NCBI RefSeq assembly: GCF_028713855.1
Contig: NZ_JAQTNN010000001.1
Location: 212,696 to 276,695 of the forward strand
DNA: 64,000 nucleotides
Source: Sulfuricurvum sp.
GTDB lineage: Bacteria; Campylobacterota; Campylobacteria; Campylobacterales; Sulfurimonadaceae
Reading direction: 5' to 3'
Made by a program: the position numbers and the translations under genes. The notes below the pieces were generated by a model that saw only the letters and a program-made list of their open reading frames with translations, did not search any database and had not been told where the DNA came from. Below are positions 27,776-37,675 of the stretch, one piece after another. The first letter of the stretch is position 1; every line of letters starts with the position of its first letter.

Positions 27776-29488
27776 TTAATATGATCGTGCTTTGAGTTCA
27801 TGGCGACCGAGGGTTACATCCATGTAATCAAGCGTGACATTACCGGTTTCATCCATGTATGCCATCGTGTGTTTCAAGAACTGCTCATCATCACGTGTCG
27901 GGAAATCCTCACGGAAATGAGCTCCACGGCTCTCTTTACGATCCAATGCACTTGCAACGATAAATAGTGAGTAATCAAGCATATGACCGAATTCGATCGC
28001 TTCTTGAAGCTCGGTATTGAAGATTTTTGATTTATCGGCAATACGGATATGTTGGTAGCGGTTACGTAAATCTTTTAGAATTTCCATTTGAGCAATCAAT
28101 GTTTCAGCGCTGCGGAAAACACCCGCATTGTCAGTCATTGACTGCTGAAGCTCGTTACGAAGTACAGAGACTGATTCTTGGCCATTGTTGGTCAGAACCC
28201 AATTCATTTCATTGATCATACGTTCGGCGTCCGCTTCAGTAGCAGGATGCAATGCAATGCCATCCACTTCATCTACCATTGTTTTACCGACAAATCGTCC
28301 GAATAACAATGCTTCAAGTACTGAGTTTGCACCGAGGCGGTTTGCACCGTGAACGGATGAACATGAACACTCGCCGGCTGCGTAGAACCCTTCGACGAAT
28401 TCAGAGTTGTTTTTACGAACGTGACCGTGTTTATCCATCGGAATACCGCCCATCGAGTAGTGAGCGGTTGCCGAGATCAAAATCGGCTCTTTAATCATGT
28501 CAAGACCGAGGAAGGTGATCGCAAGATCGCGAAGTTCCGGCAGACGTTCCATGATTTTCTCTTTGCCCAAATGGACAAGATCGATGAATACGGCGTCTTT
28601 ACGTGGACCGACACCGCGTCCTTCACGAATCTCTTGGATGATTGCACGGGCAACAACGTCGCGAGATGCGAGTTCCATTGCGTTGGGTGCGTATTTTTCC
28701 ATAAAACGCTCACCCAGTGAGTTAAGGAGTTTACCACCCTCACCGCGAGCCGCTTCAGAGATCAAAACACCGTTTCCGGAAAGTCCTGACGGATGAAATT
28801 GTACGAATTCCATATCTTCGAGAGGAAGACCGTGACGCGCTACGAGTGAAAGACCGTCACCGGTGTTTGCGTGAGCATTGGAATTGATTTTAAAGGCACG
28901 AGCATATCCGCCGGTTGCGAACATAACCGCTTTCGCATTGAAAATCGCTTTTTCGCTGTTACGGATGTTATAGGCACTGACACCGTACACTTTTCCGTCG
29001 TTATATAACAAATCGGCAACATACCACTCATCCCAAAACTCAACGCCCTCACGGAATGCTTGTTCATAGATGGTTTGAAGGAGGGTAAGCCCTGTACGGT
29101 CTTTTGCAAAACAAGCACGTGGTGAAGATTGTCCGCCGAATGGGCGTTGGGCAATGGTTCCGTCTTCGTTACGGCTGAATGCCGCACCCATACGCTCAAC
29201 CCAACGGATCGTTTCCGGTGCTTTTTCACACATAAACTGTACTACGTCTTGGTCGGCAAGGTAGTCTGAACCTTTTACGGTATCGAACTCATGAAGCTCA
29301 ACGCTGTCTGCGTCACTGAACGCAGCATTAATTCCACCTTGAGCAGCACCTGAGTGACTGCGCAATGGGTGTAGTTTTGTGACGACGGCAACTCTCTTAC
29401 CGGCTTTTTGCAACTCGCGAGCTGCGGCACATCCGGCTAAACCAGCTCCGACAATAACCGCATCATAAGTATAAATGGGAATACTCAT
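27776..29488 (-). CDS. sdhA: Succinate dehydrogenase/fumarate reductase flavoprotein subunit
   Basis: VIVGAGLAGCAAARELQKAG, HPLRSHSGAAQGGINAAF, FVQFHPSGL; likely start at 29488 (MSIPIYTYD). Confidence 0.93.
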   Translation of the reverse strand: MSIPIYTYDAVIVGAGLAGCAAARELQKAGKRVAVVTKLHPLRSHSGAAQGGINAAFSDADSVELHEFDTVKGSDYLADQDVVQFMCEKAPETIRWVERMGAAFSRNEDGTIAQRPFGGQSSPRACFAKDRTGLTLLQTIYEQAFREGVEFWDEWYVADLLYNDGKVYGVSAYNIRNSEKAIFNAKAVMFATGGYARAFKINSNAHANTGDGLSLVARHGLPLEDMEFVQFHPSGLSGNGVLISEAARGEGGKLLNSLGERFMEKYAPNAMELASRDVVARAIIQEIREGRGVGPRKDAVFIDLVHLGKEKIMERLPELRDLAITFLGLDMIKEPILISATAHYSMGGIPMDKHGHVRKNNSEFVEGFYAAGECSCSSVHGANRLGANSVLEALLFGRFVGKTMVDEVDGIALHPATEADAERMINEMNWVLTNNGQESVSVLRNELQQSMTDNAGVFRSAETLIAQMEILKDLRNRYQHIRIADKSKIFNTELQEAIEFGHMLDYSLFIVASALDRKESRGAHFREDFPTRDDEQFLKHTMAYMDETGNVTLDYMDVTLGRHELKARSY

Positions 29489-29687
29489 ACGCCTTCCTTG
29501 TTCATAAAATCTGTGGATGATTATAGCGTGCCGCTCCTTGTCCAAGATTAAAAAGGATTATAGAACAGGATAGGGGATGAAAGTGTGGTTTGTTGTCCAA
29601 AATAGTAACAATATGGAGATTTATTCCACACATAATGAGTGGAAAAGTTACACTTTAAGGTAGGACATAGCGAATAGAATTAGAACA

Positions 29688-30857
29688 TCATCGTATTTGA
29701 GCGACGCGATTACCACCATTTTCTTTGGCTTTTTCAATCAATTTAGCAGCATCTTCCACTGTTTCATCGATAGATTTTGAAGGAGGTTTGAGTAAAAAAC
29801 CGGCACTTAGCGTGATTTTAATCGGTCCCAGTTCCGCATTAAAACTGGATTCTTGGACAGATTGAACGATTGTTTCACACTCTTGCAAAGCAAGTTGTTT
29901 GCTGTTTCGGGAGAGGAGGAAAGCGATTCGGTCATCTTCCATGTGCGCAATAACGTCAAGTGGTTGTTCATAAAGAGAAATCATATCTCCGAGCTTTTTA
30001 AATAGGTTTTCTATATCCTCTTTAGCAAAGGTACTGATAATTAATTCGTACTGGTCAATTTCAAAAAGGGCTAGAAAAACCATATTCCCTCCCTTTCCTG
30101 CTTTTTTTGCGTTAAAAAGGGCGGTAAGTCCTTTTGCATTGTTAAGCCCGCTCAATGGATGAATCAGTGTTGGGTTAAGTGAATTTTGGAAAGATCGTCG
30201 TAATAGCCGTTTAAGGATAAAGTCAACTTCTTGCGTTGCAGCCTCTTTTTTTGAACCGTCTGTATCGATTGAGCATGCTTGATCAATATCTCGATAAATC
30301 TGATTGAGACGATAGCGGTAAAGAAAGAATATGACTAAAGTGGAAAAAAATAATATGATAGCGGTCATTTTTGCAGTGGCTATAGATTCATTAATAACAT
30401 GAATCTGGTAATCCATCATGCGGTCGATATCAGCTAAAAATGCTCCTCGTGCATTCATCATGCGAGTGTTTTCAGAGGCTCGTGAAGTGCTAAGAGATTC
30501 ACCCCATATTAAGGCAGTGTCACGAAATGCTGCTGAGGATATTTCTAGTGAACGAAGTAGAGAAGCTTGTTCTTCGTTTGATCTAACGAACACATCCAGA
30601 AGGGCTTCCTGTCCGGAGAGTTTCACTGAGAGGTTGATCTCTGATACCGCACCGTTGATCAAAATAGCGGCCATTTTTTGATCACTTAAATCCGTGTTGA
30701 TAATTTTATCGATTAATAGATGCTGATTTTTTAACGCGCCCAAGCGTTCGCTGTATTGTGAAATATGGAAGAGTTGTACACCCAGTACCGCAACACCAAT
30801 ACCTAGGATCATCAAGACAACTTTGAGATTAAAAAAAACTTTTCGAATTGAAATCAT
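29688..30857 (-). CDS. Membrane protein with degenerate GGDEF-like domain
   Basis: Two TMs with a periplasmic domain; GGDEF fold remnants (HPLSGLNNAKGL, LFEIDQYELI, HMEDDRIAFLLSR). Confidence 0.75.
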   Translation of the reverse strand: MISIRKVFFNLKVVLMILGIGVAVLGVQLFHISQYSERLGALKNQHLLIDKIINTDLSDQKMAAILINGAVSEINLSVKLSGQEALLDVFVRSNEEQASLLRSLEISSAAFRDTALIWGESLSTSRASENTRMMNARGAFLADIDRMMDYQIHVINESIATAKMTAIILFFSTLVIFFLYRYRLNQIYRDIDQACSIDTDGSKKEAATQEVDFILKRLLRRSFQNSLNPTLIHPLSGLNNAKGLTALFNAKKAGKGGNMVFLALFEIDQYELIISTFAKEDIENLFKKLGDMISLYEQPLDVIAHMEDDRIAFLLSRNSKQLALQECETIVQSVQESSFNAELGPIKITLSAGFLLKPPSKSIDETVEDAAKLIEKAKENGGNRVAQIR

Positions 30858-30996
30858 GATAATCTCCCCTCCCTTTTATATAAATCAATTAAATACATTT
30901 TACCATATCGGTGTCAATATAATAGTGTTTAACGGTTTCATAATCTGATTTCGTTTATAATAAGAACATTTTATTTAAACAGGTGGATCCGCCGGC

Positions 30997-31821
30997 GTGA
31001 ATGTTGAAAACTATTTTATTTCTACCTTTCGTTCTTCTCGCAAGCACATAGGAGATGATGGGGCATGCATCGGTGAGTGGGTTTACAGTAAAGATGTTTT
31101 TTTTGAAAATGTTCATTTTAAACGTCGATGGTTGACACCGTATCAGATCGGATATAAGGCAATGATCGTGAATATTTCCGATGCTATTGCGATGAATGCG
31201 ACTCCTAAATATGCTTTACTCGGAGTAGCGATGCCGCGTTCGATGAGCCTACATCAGATGGATGAGCTTTCATGTGGGTTGCAAGCTGCTGCTTCAGAAT
31301 ACGGTATTGAAATCATCGGAGGGGATACGATCGGTAACAGCAAGCTGGATTTGTCGATTACGGTTATTTCCCAAACAAGCAATCCGCTTTTGCGCCGTGG
31401 GTTAAAGAAAGGTGACATAATTGCCCATACCGGGACGATAGGGAAATCGGCAAAAGAGCTGAAGTATTTGCTTTCGGGGGGCAAAACACATACCAAAAGC
31501 CGTTTTGCAGCTCCTGTGCTACGTCAAACTTTTGTTTCACAATCACGTCGCTATTTACGATGCGGAATGGATATTTCAGACGGTCTGTTCAGCGATATCG
31601 GGAAACTTTGCAGTGCCAATCGGATGGGAATTCGATTTACAAAAAAAGTTCCTAAAAAAATAGGATGCAGCGGGGAAGAATATGAGATGCTGATCGCTTT
31701 TTCTCCTCGCAGACTGCAAACGTTACGCCGTGTTGCGGCGCGTACTCGAACGGCTATTACCCCAGTGGCTTGCGCTGTACGCGGAAGTTATATCAATCGC
31801 TGTAAAGCACATCATTTTTAG
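30997..31821 (+). CDS. thiL: Thiamine-monophosphate kinase
   Basis: IGDDGACIG, NISDAIAMNATPKYALLGVAMP, GGDTIGNSKLDLSITV, GMDISDGLFSDIGKLC; GTG start. Confidence 0.9.
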   Translation: MNVENYFISTFRSSRKHIGDDGACIGEWVYSKDVFFENVHFKRRWLTPYQIGYKAMIVNISDAIAMNATPKYALLGVAMPRSMSLHQMDELSCGLQAAASEYGIEIIGGDTIGNSKLDLSITVISQTSNPLLRRGLKKGDIIAHTGTIGKSAKELKYLLSGGKTHTKSRFAAPVLRQTFVSQSRRYLRCGMDISDGLFSDIGKLCSANRMGIRFTKKVPKKIGCSGEEYEMLIAFSPRRLQTLRRVAARTRTAITPVACAVRGSYINRCKAHHF

Positions 31822-31828
31822 GAGTTTC

Positions 31829-32920
31829 ATGGAACGTCAATACTATCTGCCTCACAGCGTCATCGAATTTCATTTTCGTCAATCACCGCGTGATTTCGTC
31901 GTAGATGAGATACCTCTTTATCCTTTTAGCGGAGAGGGGGAACATTTGGTTCTCCACGTCCGTAAAAAAAATCTTTCTACCTGGCAAATGATCGATATTT
32001 TCAGTAACCATTTGGGAATCAAAGGGCGTGATATCGGATACGCAGGTTTAAAAGATAAAAATGCTCAAACGAAGCAGTATATTTCACTTCCGCGCAAATT
32101 TGAGGGGGTGTTGGAAAGTTTTGAGCACGAAGGGATCAAAATCCTCGAAAAAACCTACCATAACAACAAAATTCGGATCGGTCATCTCAAAGGGAACCGC
32201 TTTTTTATCCGTCTTAAAAAAGTTAATCCGACAGCGGCAATGAAAATTCAAGAAGCCCTTAAAATGATTAAAAAGCAGGGGATGCCTAACTATTTCGGGT
32301 TTCAGCGTTTCGGATTGGACGGGGAGAATTATAAAAAAGGAGAGGCGATTTTGGCAGGTACGCTTAAAGAACGCAATAAAAAATTGTCTCAATTTTACAT
32401 TAATGCGTATCAGAGCTATCTATTTAACGACTGGTTGAGCCGCCGTATCGAGATATCCAAACTCGTTGAGGGATTTGGAATTGATGAGTTGACTAGAATT
32501 TTGCCTTTTCCCAAAGAAGAACTTGAAGCTATGAAAGCTCAAAAACATCCGTTTAAGTTGTTACACGGTGATGTAATGATGCATTATCCTTACGGAAAAC
32601 TGTTTCATTATGAGAGCAGCGAGGAAGTAGAACGATTTGCTAAACGTGATATCTCGGTCAGCGGACTTCTCAGCGGTAAACGTGCAACACGTGCCGTCGG
32701 TTTAGCAGAGAGCGTCGAAAAAGAGTACGACACGATTACCAGCGGTATCGATGGAGCACGCCGTTACGGATGGATTTTTCCTGAAGAGATCGAGGGGGAG
32801 TACAAAGAGAACGAAGCCTGGTTCGAACTCCATTTTACCCTTCCAAAAGGGTGCTATGCCACCGTATTGATCGAAGAGATCGCCAAACGCCCAATCCAAA
32901 CCGATGAAACTCAGGAGTAA
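31829..32920 (+). CDS. truD: tRNA pseudouridine(13) synthase
   Basis: KKNLSTWQMIDIFSNHLGIKGRDIGYAGLKDKNAQTKQYISLP, MPNYFGFQRFG; start at 31829 inferred. Confidence 0.93.
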   Translation: MERQYYLPHSVIEFHFRQSPRDFVVDEIPLYPFSGEGEHLVLHVRKKNLSTWQMIDIFSNHLGIKGRDIGYAGLKDKNAQTKQYISLPRKFEGVLESFEHEGIKILEKTYHNNKIRIGHLKGNRFFIRLKKVNPTAAMKIQEALKMIKKQGMPNYFGFQRFGLDGENYKKGEAILAGTLKERNKKLSQFYINAYQSYLFNDWLSRRIEISKLVEGFGIDELTRILPFPKEELEAMKAQKHPFKLLHGDVMMHYPYGKLFHYESSEEVERFAKRDISVSGLLSGKRATRAVGLAESVEKEYDTITSGIDGARRYGWIFPEEIEGEYKENEAWFELHFTLPKGCYATVLIEEIAKRPIQTDETQE

Positions 32921-32922
32921 TC

Positions 32923-33747
32923 ATGAAGCAACATTTTACCTCGGCATTGTCCCAAACGTTTGGACGTTTCGCGTCCAAAGAGCATAGGAAAAGGTTCCAG
33001 ACAGCTATCAACCATGCTTATGTCAAAGCGATGGGACTGGATATGTCTGATTTTGAGTTACCCGAAACCTATCCTAGCCTTAATGCCCTTTTTACCCGAA
33101 AATTTCGGCATAAACGTTCTTTCTCACATGATCCGCTTGATATGATCAGTCCTTGCGATTCGCTTATCACCGAATGCGGAACTATCGAAGATGATTTGGC
33201 ATTGCAAATCAAAGGGATGCGATACAGTATTGATGGCGTGTTAGGTGATTGGATTTCGCCCGAGTCAAAAAAAAGTGTTTACAACGGAACTTTTGTCAAT
33301 TTCTATCTCTCTCCGCGTGATTATCACCGTTATCATGCTCCGATCGATATGCAGGTTCTTCGTACGGTTCATATCCCCGGAAAACTTTATCCGGTTAATA
33401 TCCCATCGCTTAAAAAACAGGTCAATCTTTTTATCGAAAATGAGAGGGTGGTGTTAGAGTGTTTAAGCAGTGATGGAAAACGATTTTTCCTGATTCTCGT
33501 AGGAGCGCTCAATGTGGGCGAGATGGAAGTGAGTTTTGAACCCCGTATACGAACTAACGGTGTCCTCACTCCGAGCCAATACAGTTATAAAGACCTTTAT
33601 TTGAGCAAAGGCGATGATTTTGGATGTTTCCGTATGGGATCGACTATTGTAATGTTGTGTGAAAAAGAGATGCTGGAACTTGGAATCTCGACTGGGCATA
33701 ATGTCCGCTTTGCACAGACAATTGCAAGGATTAATGCTTCGAAATAA
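32923..33747 (+). CDS. psd: Phosphatidylserine decarboxylase
   Basis: NALFTRKF, NFYLSPRDYHRYHAPID, MGSTIVMLCE. Confidence 0.92.
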   Translation: MKQHFTSALSQTFGRFASKEHRKRFQTAINHAYVKAMGLDMSDFELPETYPSLNALFTRKFRHKRSFSHDPLDMISPCDSLITECGTIEDDLALQIKGMRYSIDGVLGDWISPESKKSVYNGTFVNFYLSPRDYHRYHAPIDMQVLRTVHIPGKLYPVNIPSLKKQVNLFIENERVVLECLSSDGKRFFLILVGALNVGEMEVSFEPRIRTNGVLTPSQYSYKDLYLSKGDDFGCFRMGSTIVMLCEKEMLELGISTGHNVRFAQTIARINASK

Positions 33748-34333
33748 TATCCAAACGTACTTGCAAATGCCCCTCGTGCTCACGTATTTCAATAGTACTA
33801 TCGACGGGTGGATGCAGTTTACTCAAAGCACCTTGTACAGAATGAAAAACGTGGAAAAATTTTGGAAACATTGGAGCTGTGACATAATCGATATGTCCTT
33901 GTTTGATTTCATTAGCTATGACATTGATTCCGGAGTAATAGACCGTTTTATTGATAGAACGGCTAATTTGATAATTGCGTAGCAATTCAATATTACGCAC
34001 TAGAACATCACGCTCTTCTTCGCACAGAACTTTGTTCTCATGAGCCCTGCTTAATTCATCGGCAATCTCATTCTCAGTGATTAATCGTCGTTCTTCGATC
34101 TGAGAGAGGAGGGTAGAATCTTTACTCTTAATAAGATCGAATATCGTATCCGTTTTTAACGGATCGGCCATAGTAAGATAGGTATATCGCTCATCTGATT
34201 GATAGTTATGGTCAAGTGCTTGAATCAGTTCTGCAACGACACTGAGATAGGCAAATTTATCTTCTTTGTTGAGATCGAACGTAATACCGTGTGCAGAGAT
34301 GAGAGGTTTTGGACCGGCGTATTGAAGAGGCAT
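33731..34333 (-). CDS. Conserved hypothetical protein
   Basis: 200-aa ORF with coding-like composition and no strong competing ORF; no family recognised. Confidence 0.65.
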   Translation of the reverse strand: MPLQYAGPKPLISAHGITFDLNKEDKFAYLSVVAELIQALDHNYQSDERYTYLTMADPLKTDTIFDLIKSKDSTLLSQIEERRLITENEIADELSRAHENKVLCEEERDVLVRNIELLRNYQISRSINKTVYYSGINVIANEIKQGHIDYVTAPMFPKFFHVFHSVQGALSKLHPPVDSTIEIREHEGHLQVRLDIISKH

Positions 34334-34386
34334 AAATTACTCCTTGGCGCATTATGCCTCAAAATATGAGGCATCAATTTTAATTA

Positions 34387-35487
34387 TTATACATTAAATC
34401 TGAAGTGCATGATATCACCATCAGCCACAATATATTCTTTACCTTCCAAACGCATTTTTCCGGCTTCTTTGGATTTGGCTTCGCCGCCGCAGGCGACGAA
34501 GTCCTCATAACCGATAACTTCGGCGCGGATAAACCCTTTTTCGAAGTCGTTATGGATAACGGCTGCCGCTTTAGGTGCTGTAGTGTTTTTGTGAATCGTC
34601 CAAGCGCGAACTTCTTTGACTCCGGCGGTGAAATAGCTCATGAGCCCGAGTTTATCGAATCCTTTGCGGATTATTTGCTCTAGCCCTGATTCTTCGACAC
34701 CCATATCACGTAGGAATTCATCACGCTCATCATCTTCCATACCGACAAGTTCTTCTTCGATTTTTGCACAAAGTTTGATCACTTCACAGCCGTGTTTTGC
34801 AGCATGTTCACGGAGACGTTGAACAAACTCGTTGTCTTCGGTCAGACTATCTTCGTCGACGTTCGCTCCGTACATGATCTCTTTGGCACTAAGAAGTCGA
34901 GTTTCGCTCATTAGTTTTTCATACATTTCGCTATTAGCTTTCGGAAAGTTACGAGCGAGGTTCCCCTCCGCCAAAAATTCTGCCAACTCTTCGGCAAATT
35001 CTGCCATAACAGCAGAATCTTTATCGTTTTTCGCCTGTTTTTTAAGTCGTTCGATACGGTTAGTCAACACTTCGATATCAGCAAAGATCAGTTCGTTTTC
35101 GATGATCTCGACGTCAAGTAACGGATCGATACGTCCCTCGGTGTGAACGATATTATCATCTTCAAAACAACGGACGATTTGCAAGATTACTTCGGTTTCA
35201 CGGATATTCGAGAGGAATTTATTCCCCAACCCTTCACCTTTACTTGCTCCCTTGACGAGACCGGCGATGTCGACGAAATCGAGGGTTGAGTATTGGATAC
35301 GCTCAGGATTAACGATTTTAGCGAGTTCATTCAAACGGATGTCAGGAACCGGAACGGTTGCTTTGTTCGGTTCGATCGTACAGAACGGATAGTTCGCCGC
35401 TTCGGCGTTTTGTGCTTTGGTGAGTGCATTAAAGGTGGTCGATTTGCCGACGTTTGGTAGTCCTACGAGTCCGATTGATAAGCCCAT
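34387..35487 (-). CDS. ychF: Redox-regulated ATPase YchF
   Basis: GLVGLPNVGKSTTFNALTKAQ, NYPFCTIEPN, FVDIAGLVKGASKGEGLGNKFL. Confidence 0.96.
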   Translation of the reverse strand: MGLSIGLVGLPNVGKSTTFNALTKAQNAEAANYPFCTIEPNKATVPVPDIRLNELAKIVNPERIQYSTLDFVDIAGLVKGASKGEGLGNKFLSNIRETEVILQIVRCFEDDNIVHTEGRIDPLLDVEIIENELIFADIEVLTNRIERLKKQAKNDKDSAVMAEFAEELAEFLAEGNLARNFPKANSEMYEKLMSETRLLSAKEIMYGANVDEDSLTEDNEFVQRLREHAAKHGCEVIKLCAKIEEELVGMEDDERDEFLRDMGVEESGLEQIIRKGFDKLGLMSYFTAGVKEVRAWTIHKNTTAPKAAAVIHNDFEKGFIRAEVIGYEDFVACGGEAKSKEAGKMRLEGKEYIVADGDIMHFRFNV

Positions 35488-35588
35488 TGAGTGTTTCCTT
35501 AATAGTGTTTCGATGCGTAAAGTATTGGCACAATTATACAGTAGGGTTGTTGAGTGGGGACTGAGGGGAGAGGGAAGATGTTTTGTCT

Positions 35589-35651
35589 CCGTTCGCCCTG
35601 CGCGAGTCGAAGGGTGAAACGTTCATGGTTCGACTGGCTCACCACGAACGG
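35589..35651. repeat. Dispersed REP/MITE-like palindromic intergenic repeat
   Basis: CCGTTCG...CGAACGG terminal inverted repeats with an inner GAGTCGAA/TTCGACT(GG)CTC pair. Confidence 0.75.
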
Positions 35652-35656
35652 GGGAT

Positions 35657-37093
35657 TTATTTGCAATGCTCCATGAGCCAGTTAAGCGTCATTCGAACAC
35701 CTGCACCTGTACCGCCGTAAGTGTGGACATCCCACGCGCTTTCGGTATAGGCTGAGCCTGCGATATCAAAATGGACCCATTTTTCTTTCATATCTTCATC
35801 GATGAAATTATCGAGGAAGAGGGCGGCTGTAATTGCACCCCCGTAAGGTTTGCTAGAGACATTACACACATCGGCGAGGTCGCTTTTAATCAGTTTTTTA
35901 AGATGGCGGTTGAACGGGAGCATACCGCAGTATTCTCCTGAAGCGGCTCCTGCTTCAATCCACTCCTGTTTGAGGGCTTCATTGTGTCCCATAACGCCTG
36001 TGGTATAGGGTCCAAGTGCAACCATACATGCACCGGTGAGGGTAGCATAGTCGAAAAGGAAGTCTGCTTTGACATTCTCTTGCGCATATCCGAGTACATC
36101 GGCGAGGACGAGACGTCCTTCGGCATCGGTGTTGCGCACTTCAATCGTTTTTCCGTTTTTAGCACGGAGAACATCATCAGGTTTGTAGGCATTGCCGCTG
36201 ATCATGTTTTCGACTGCTCCGATAAATGCGTGCACTTCGATATCAAGTTTCAGCTCGCTGACCGCTTTGATAATTCCCATAACGGCACATCCACCGGCTT
36301 TATCCATTTTCATTGTTACCATCGATGTTGCTGCTTTGAGACTAAGCCCGCCGCTGTCATACGTGAGCCCTTTGCCTACGAGAGTGATTACCCGTTTCGG
36401 ATTTTCGGGTTTGTAAGCGAGATGAATCAGGCGGGGAGGGTGGGCTGAACCGCGTCCGACGGAGAGCATAGCAAACATTTTTTCGTCTTCAAGACCGTTT
36501 ACATCGAGGATAGTACATTCGAGGTTATTGCTTTGAGCCAGAATATCGGCGGTAATAGCCATTTGCTTCGGTGTCATATCATCGGGAGTTTGATTAACCA
36601 AACTGCGGACAAAATTGGTTGCTTTAGCAATGACGAGGGTTTGAGTTAAAATAGTTTCTAATGTATCGATCGCATTGGATGATCCATCATTGTTTTCATT
36701 TGAAAAGATTACTTCGGTCAGTTTAGAGGGTTTCGGTTCTGATTTGTAGCTTTCAAATTTATAGCTTCCCAAAACGACCCCTTCGATTAACGCACGGAAG
36801 CGTTCAGGGGTGTATTGCGAACATTTGAGAGAAGTGTACGCATAGCTCATTGCACTTTTGACCGCCGTTGCCATTGCGGATCGATAAAGCTCATCGCTCA
36901 TCTCTTTGTCGATACCGCATACGAGCAAACGGTGCTCATGCAAAGCACAGAGTTGTTCTTGCTCCGCTTTGAATCCTGCTTGGGTTAAAAGGGCGTGGTG
37001 AGGGTGGGTTTCAAACGTTTTGGCATCGACAAATTCCAACGTAAGTTCGGCTCCGATTTTTTCAAGTGGTTGATTATATAGTTTGACGTTCAC
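35657..37093 (-). CDS. pepA: Leucyl aminopeptidase
   Basis: GKGLTYDSGGLSLK, NTDAEGRLVLADVL; GTG start at 37093 inferred, ORF track opens at 37120. Confidence 0.93.
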   Translation of the reverse strand: MNVKLYNQPLEKIGAELTLEFVDAKTFETHPHHALLTQAGFKAEQEQLCALHEHRLLVCGIDKEMSDELYRSAMATAVKSAMSYAYTSLKCSQYTPERFRALIEGVVLGSYKFESYKSEPKPSKLTEVIFSNENNDGSSNAIDTLETILTQTLVIAKATNFVRSLVNQTPDDMTPKQMAITADILAQSNNLECTILDVNGLEDEKMFAMLSVGRGSAHPPRLIHLAYKPENPKRVITLVGKGLTYDSGGLSLKAATSMVTMKMDKAGGCAVMGIIKAVSELKLDIEVHAFIGAVENMISGNAYKPDDVLRAKNGKTIEVRNTDAEGRLVLADVLGYAQENVKADFLFDYATLTGACMVALGPYTTGVMGHNEALKQEWIEAGAASGEYCGMLPFNRHLKKLIKSDLADVCNVSSKPYGGAITAALFLDNFIDEDMKEKWVHFDIAGSAYTESAWDVHTYGGTGAGVRMTLNWLMEHCK

Positions 37094-37667
37094 GGCGTTT
37101 CTCCAAAAGATTTTTTTCAAGTCGGTTCATATTGTAGATGATTCCCCAAACAAGGAGTCCGATCATTGGGATGGCAAAAAACCAGTGCCCTTTGACCCAT
37201 CTGAGGATATTCAAAATTTCTGCACCGTAATAATAAGCGGGAATTATGGTAATACTGGCCCAAAAAATAGCACTGATAAAGTTGATAATGGCAAATTGGC
37301 GGCTTGAGTATTGTGTTAGACCGATCGCCATCGGGATAACGGTACGCATCCCGTACATATAGCGCTGGACAAAGATTACCGGCCAGCCGTATTTTTTGAG
37401 TAACAGATGGGCAATAGCAAATTTACGACGTTGGGAACGGAGTTTGTTATGGATATATCGTTTGTTGAATCGCCCGATGTAGAAATAGATTTGATCTCCG
37501 ATAAATCCGCCAAATCCACCGACCGCTATTGAGATTGGCAAAGACATATCCCCCATATGAGAAAAGATTCCGGCCATAATAAGCCCCATTTCCCCTTCTA
37601 AGATACTCCAAAAAAAGAGGACGATGTAGCCGTATTCTCTAAGCCACCCAATTAACAGTTCTTCCAC
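37074..37667 (-). CDS. DedA-family membrane protein
   Basis: FLWS-type TM start, GGFGGFIGDQIYFYIGRFNKRY, RYMYGMRTVIPMAIGLTQYS. Confidence 0.9.
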   Translation of the reverse strand: MEELLIGWLREYGYIVLFFWSILEGEMGLIMAGIFSHMGDMSLPISIAVGGFGGFIGDQIYFYIGRFNKRYIHNKLRSQRRKFAIAHLLLKKYGWPVIFVQRYMYGMRTVIPMAIGLTQYSSRQFAIINFISAIFWASITIIPAYYYGAEILNILRWVKGHWFFAIPMIGLLVWGIIYNMNRLEKNLLEKRRERQTI

Positions 37668-37675
37668 GGATAGCC

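Noticed and set aside
28252-29229. Several ORFs of 80-129 aa overlapping sdhA on both strands
   Set aside because: Overlap a strongly conserved flavoprotein gene; sequences look like frame-shifted translations of it.
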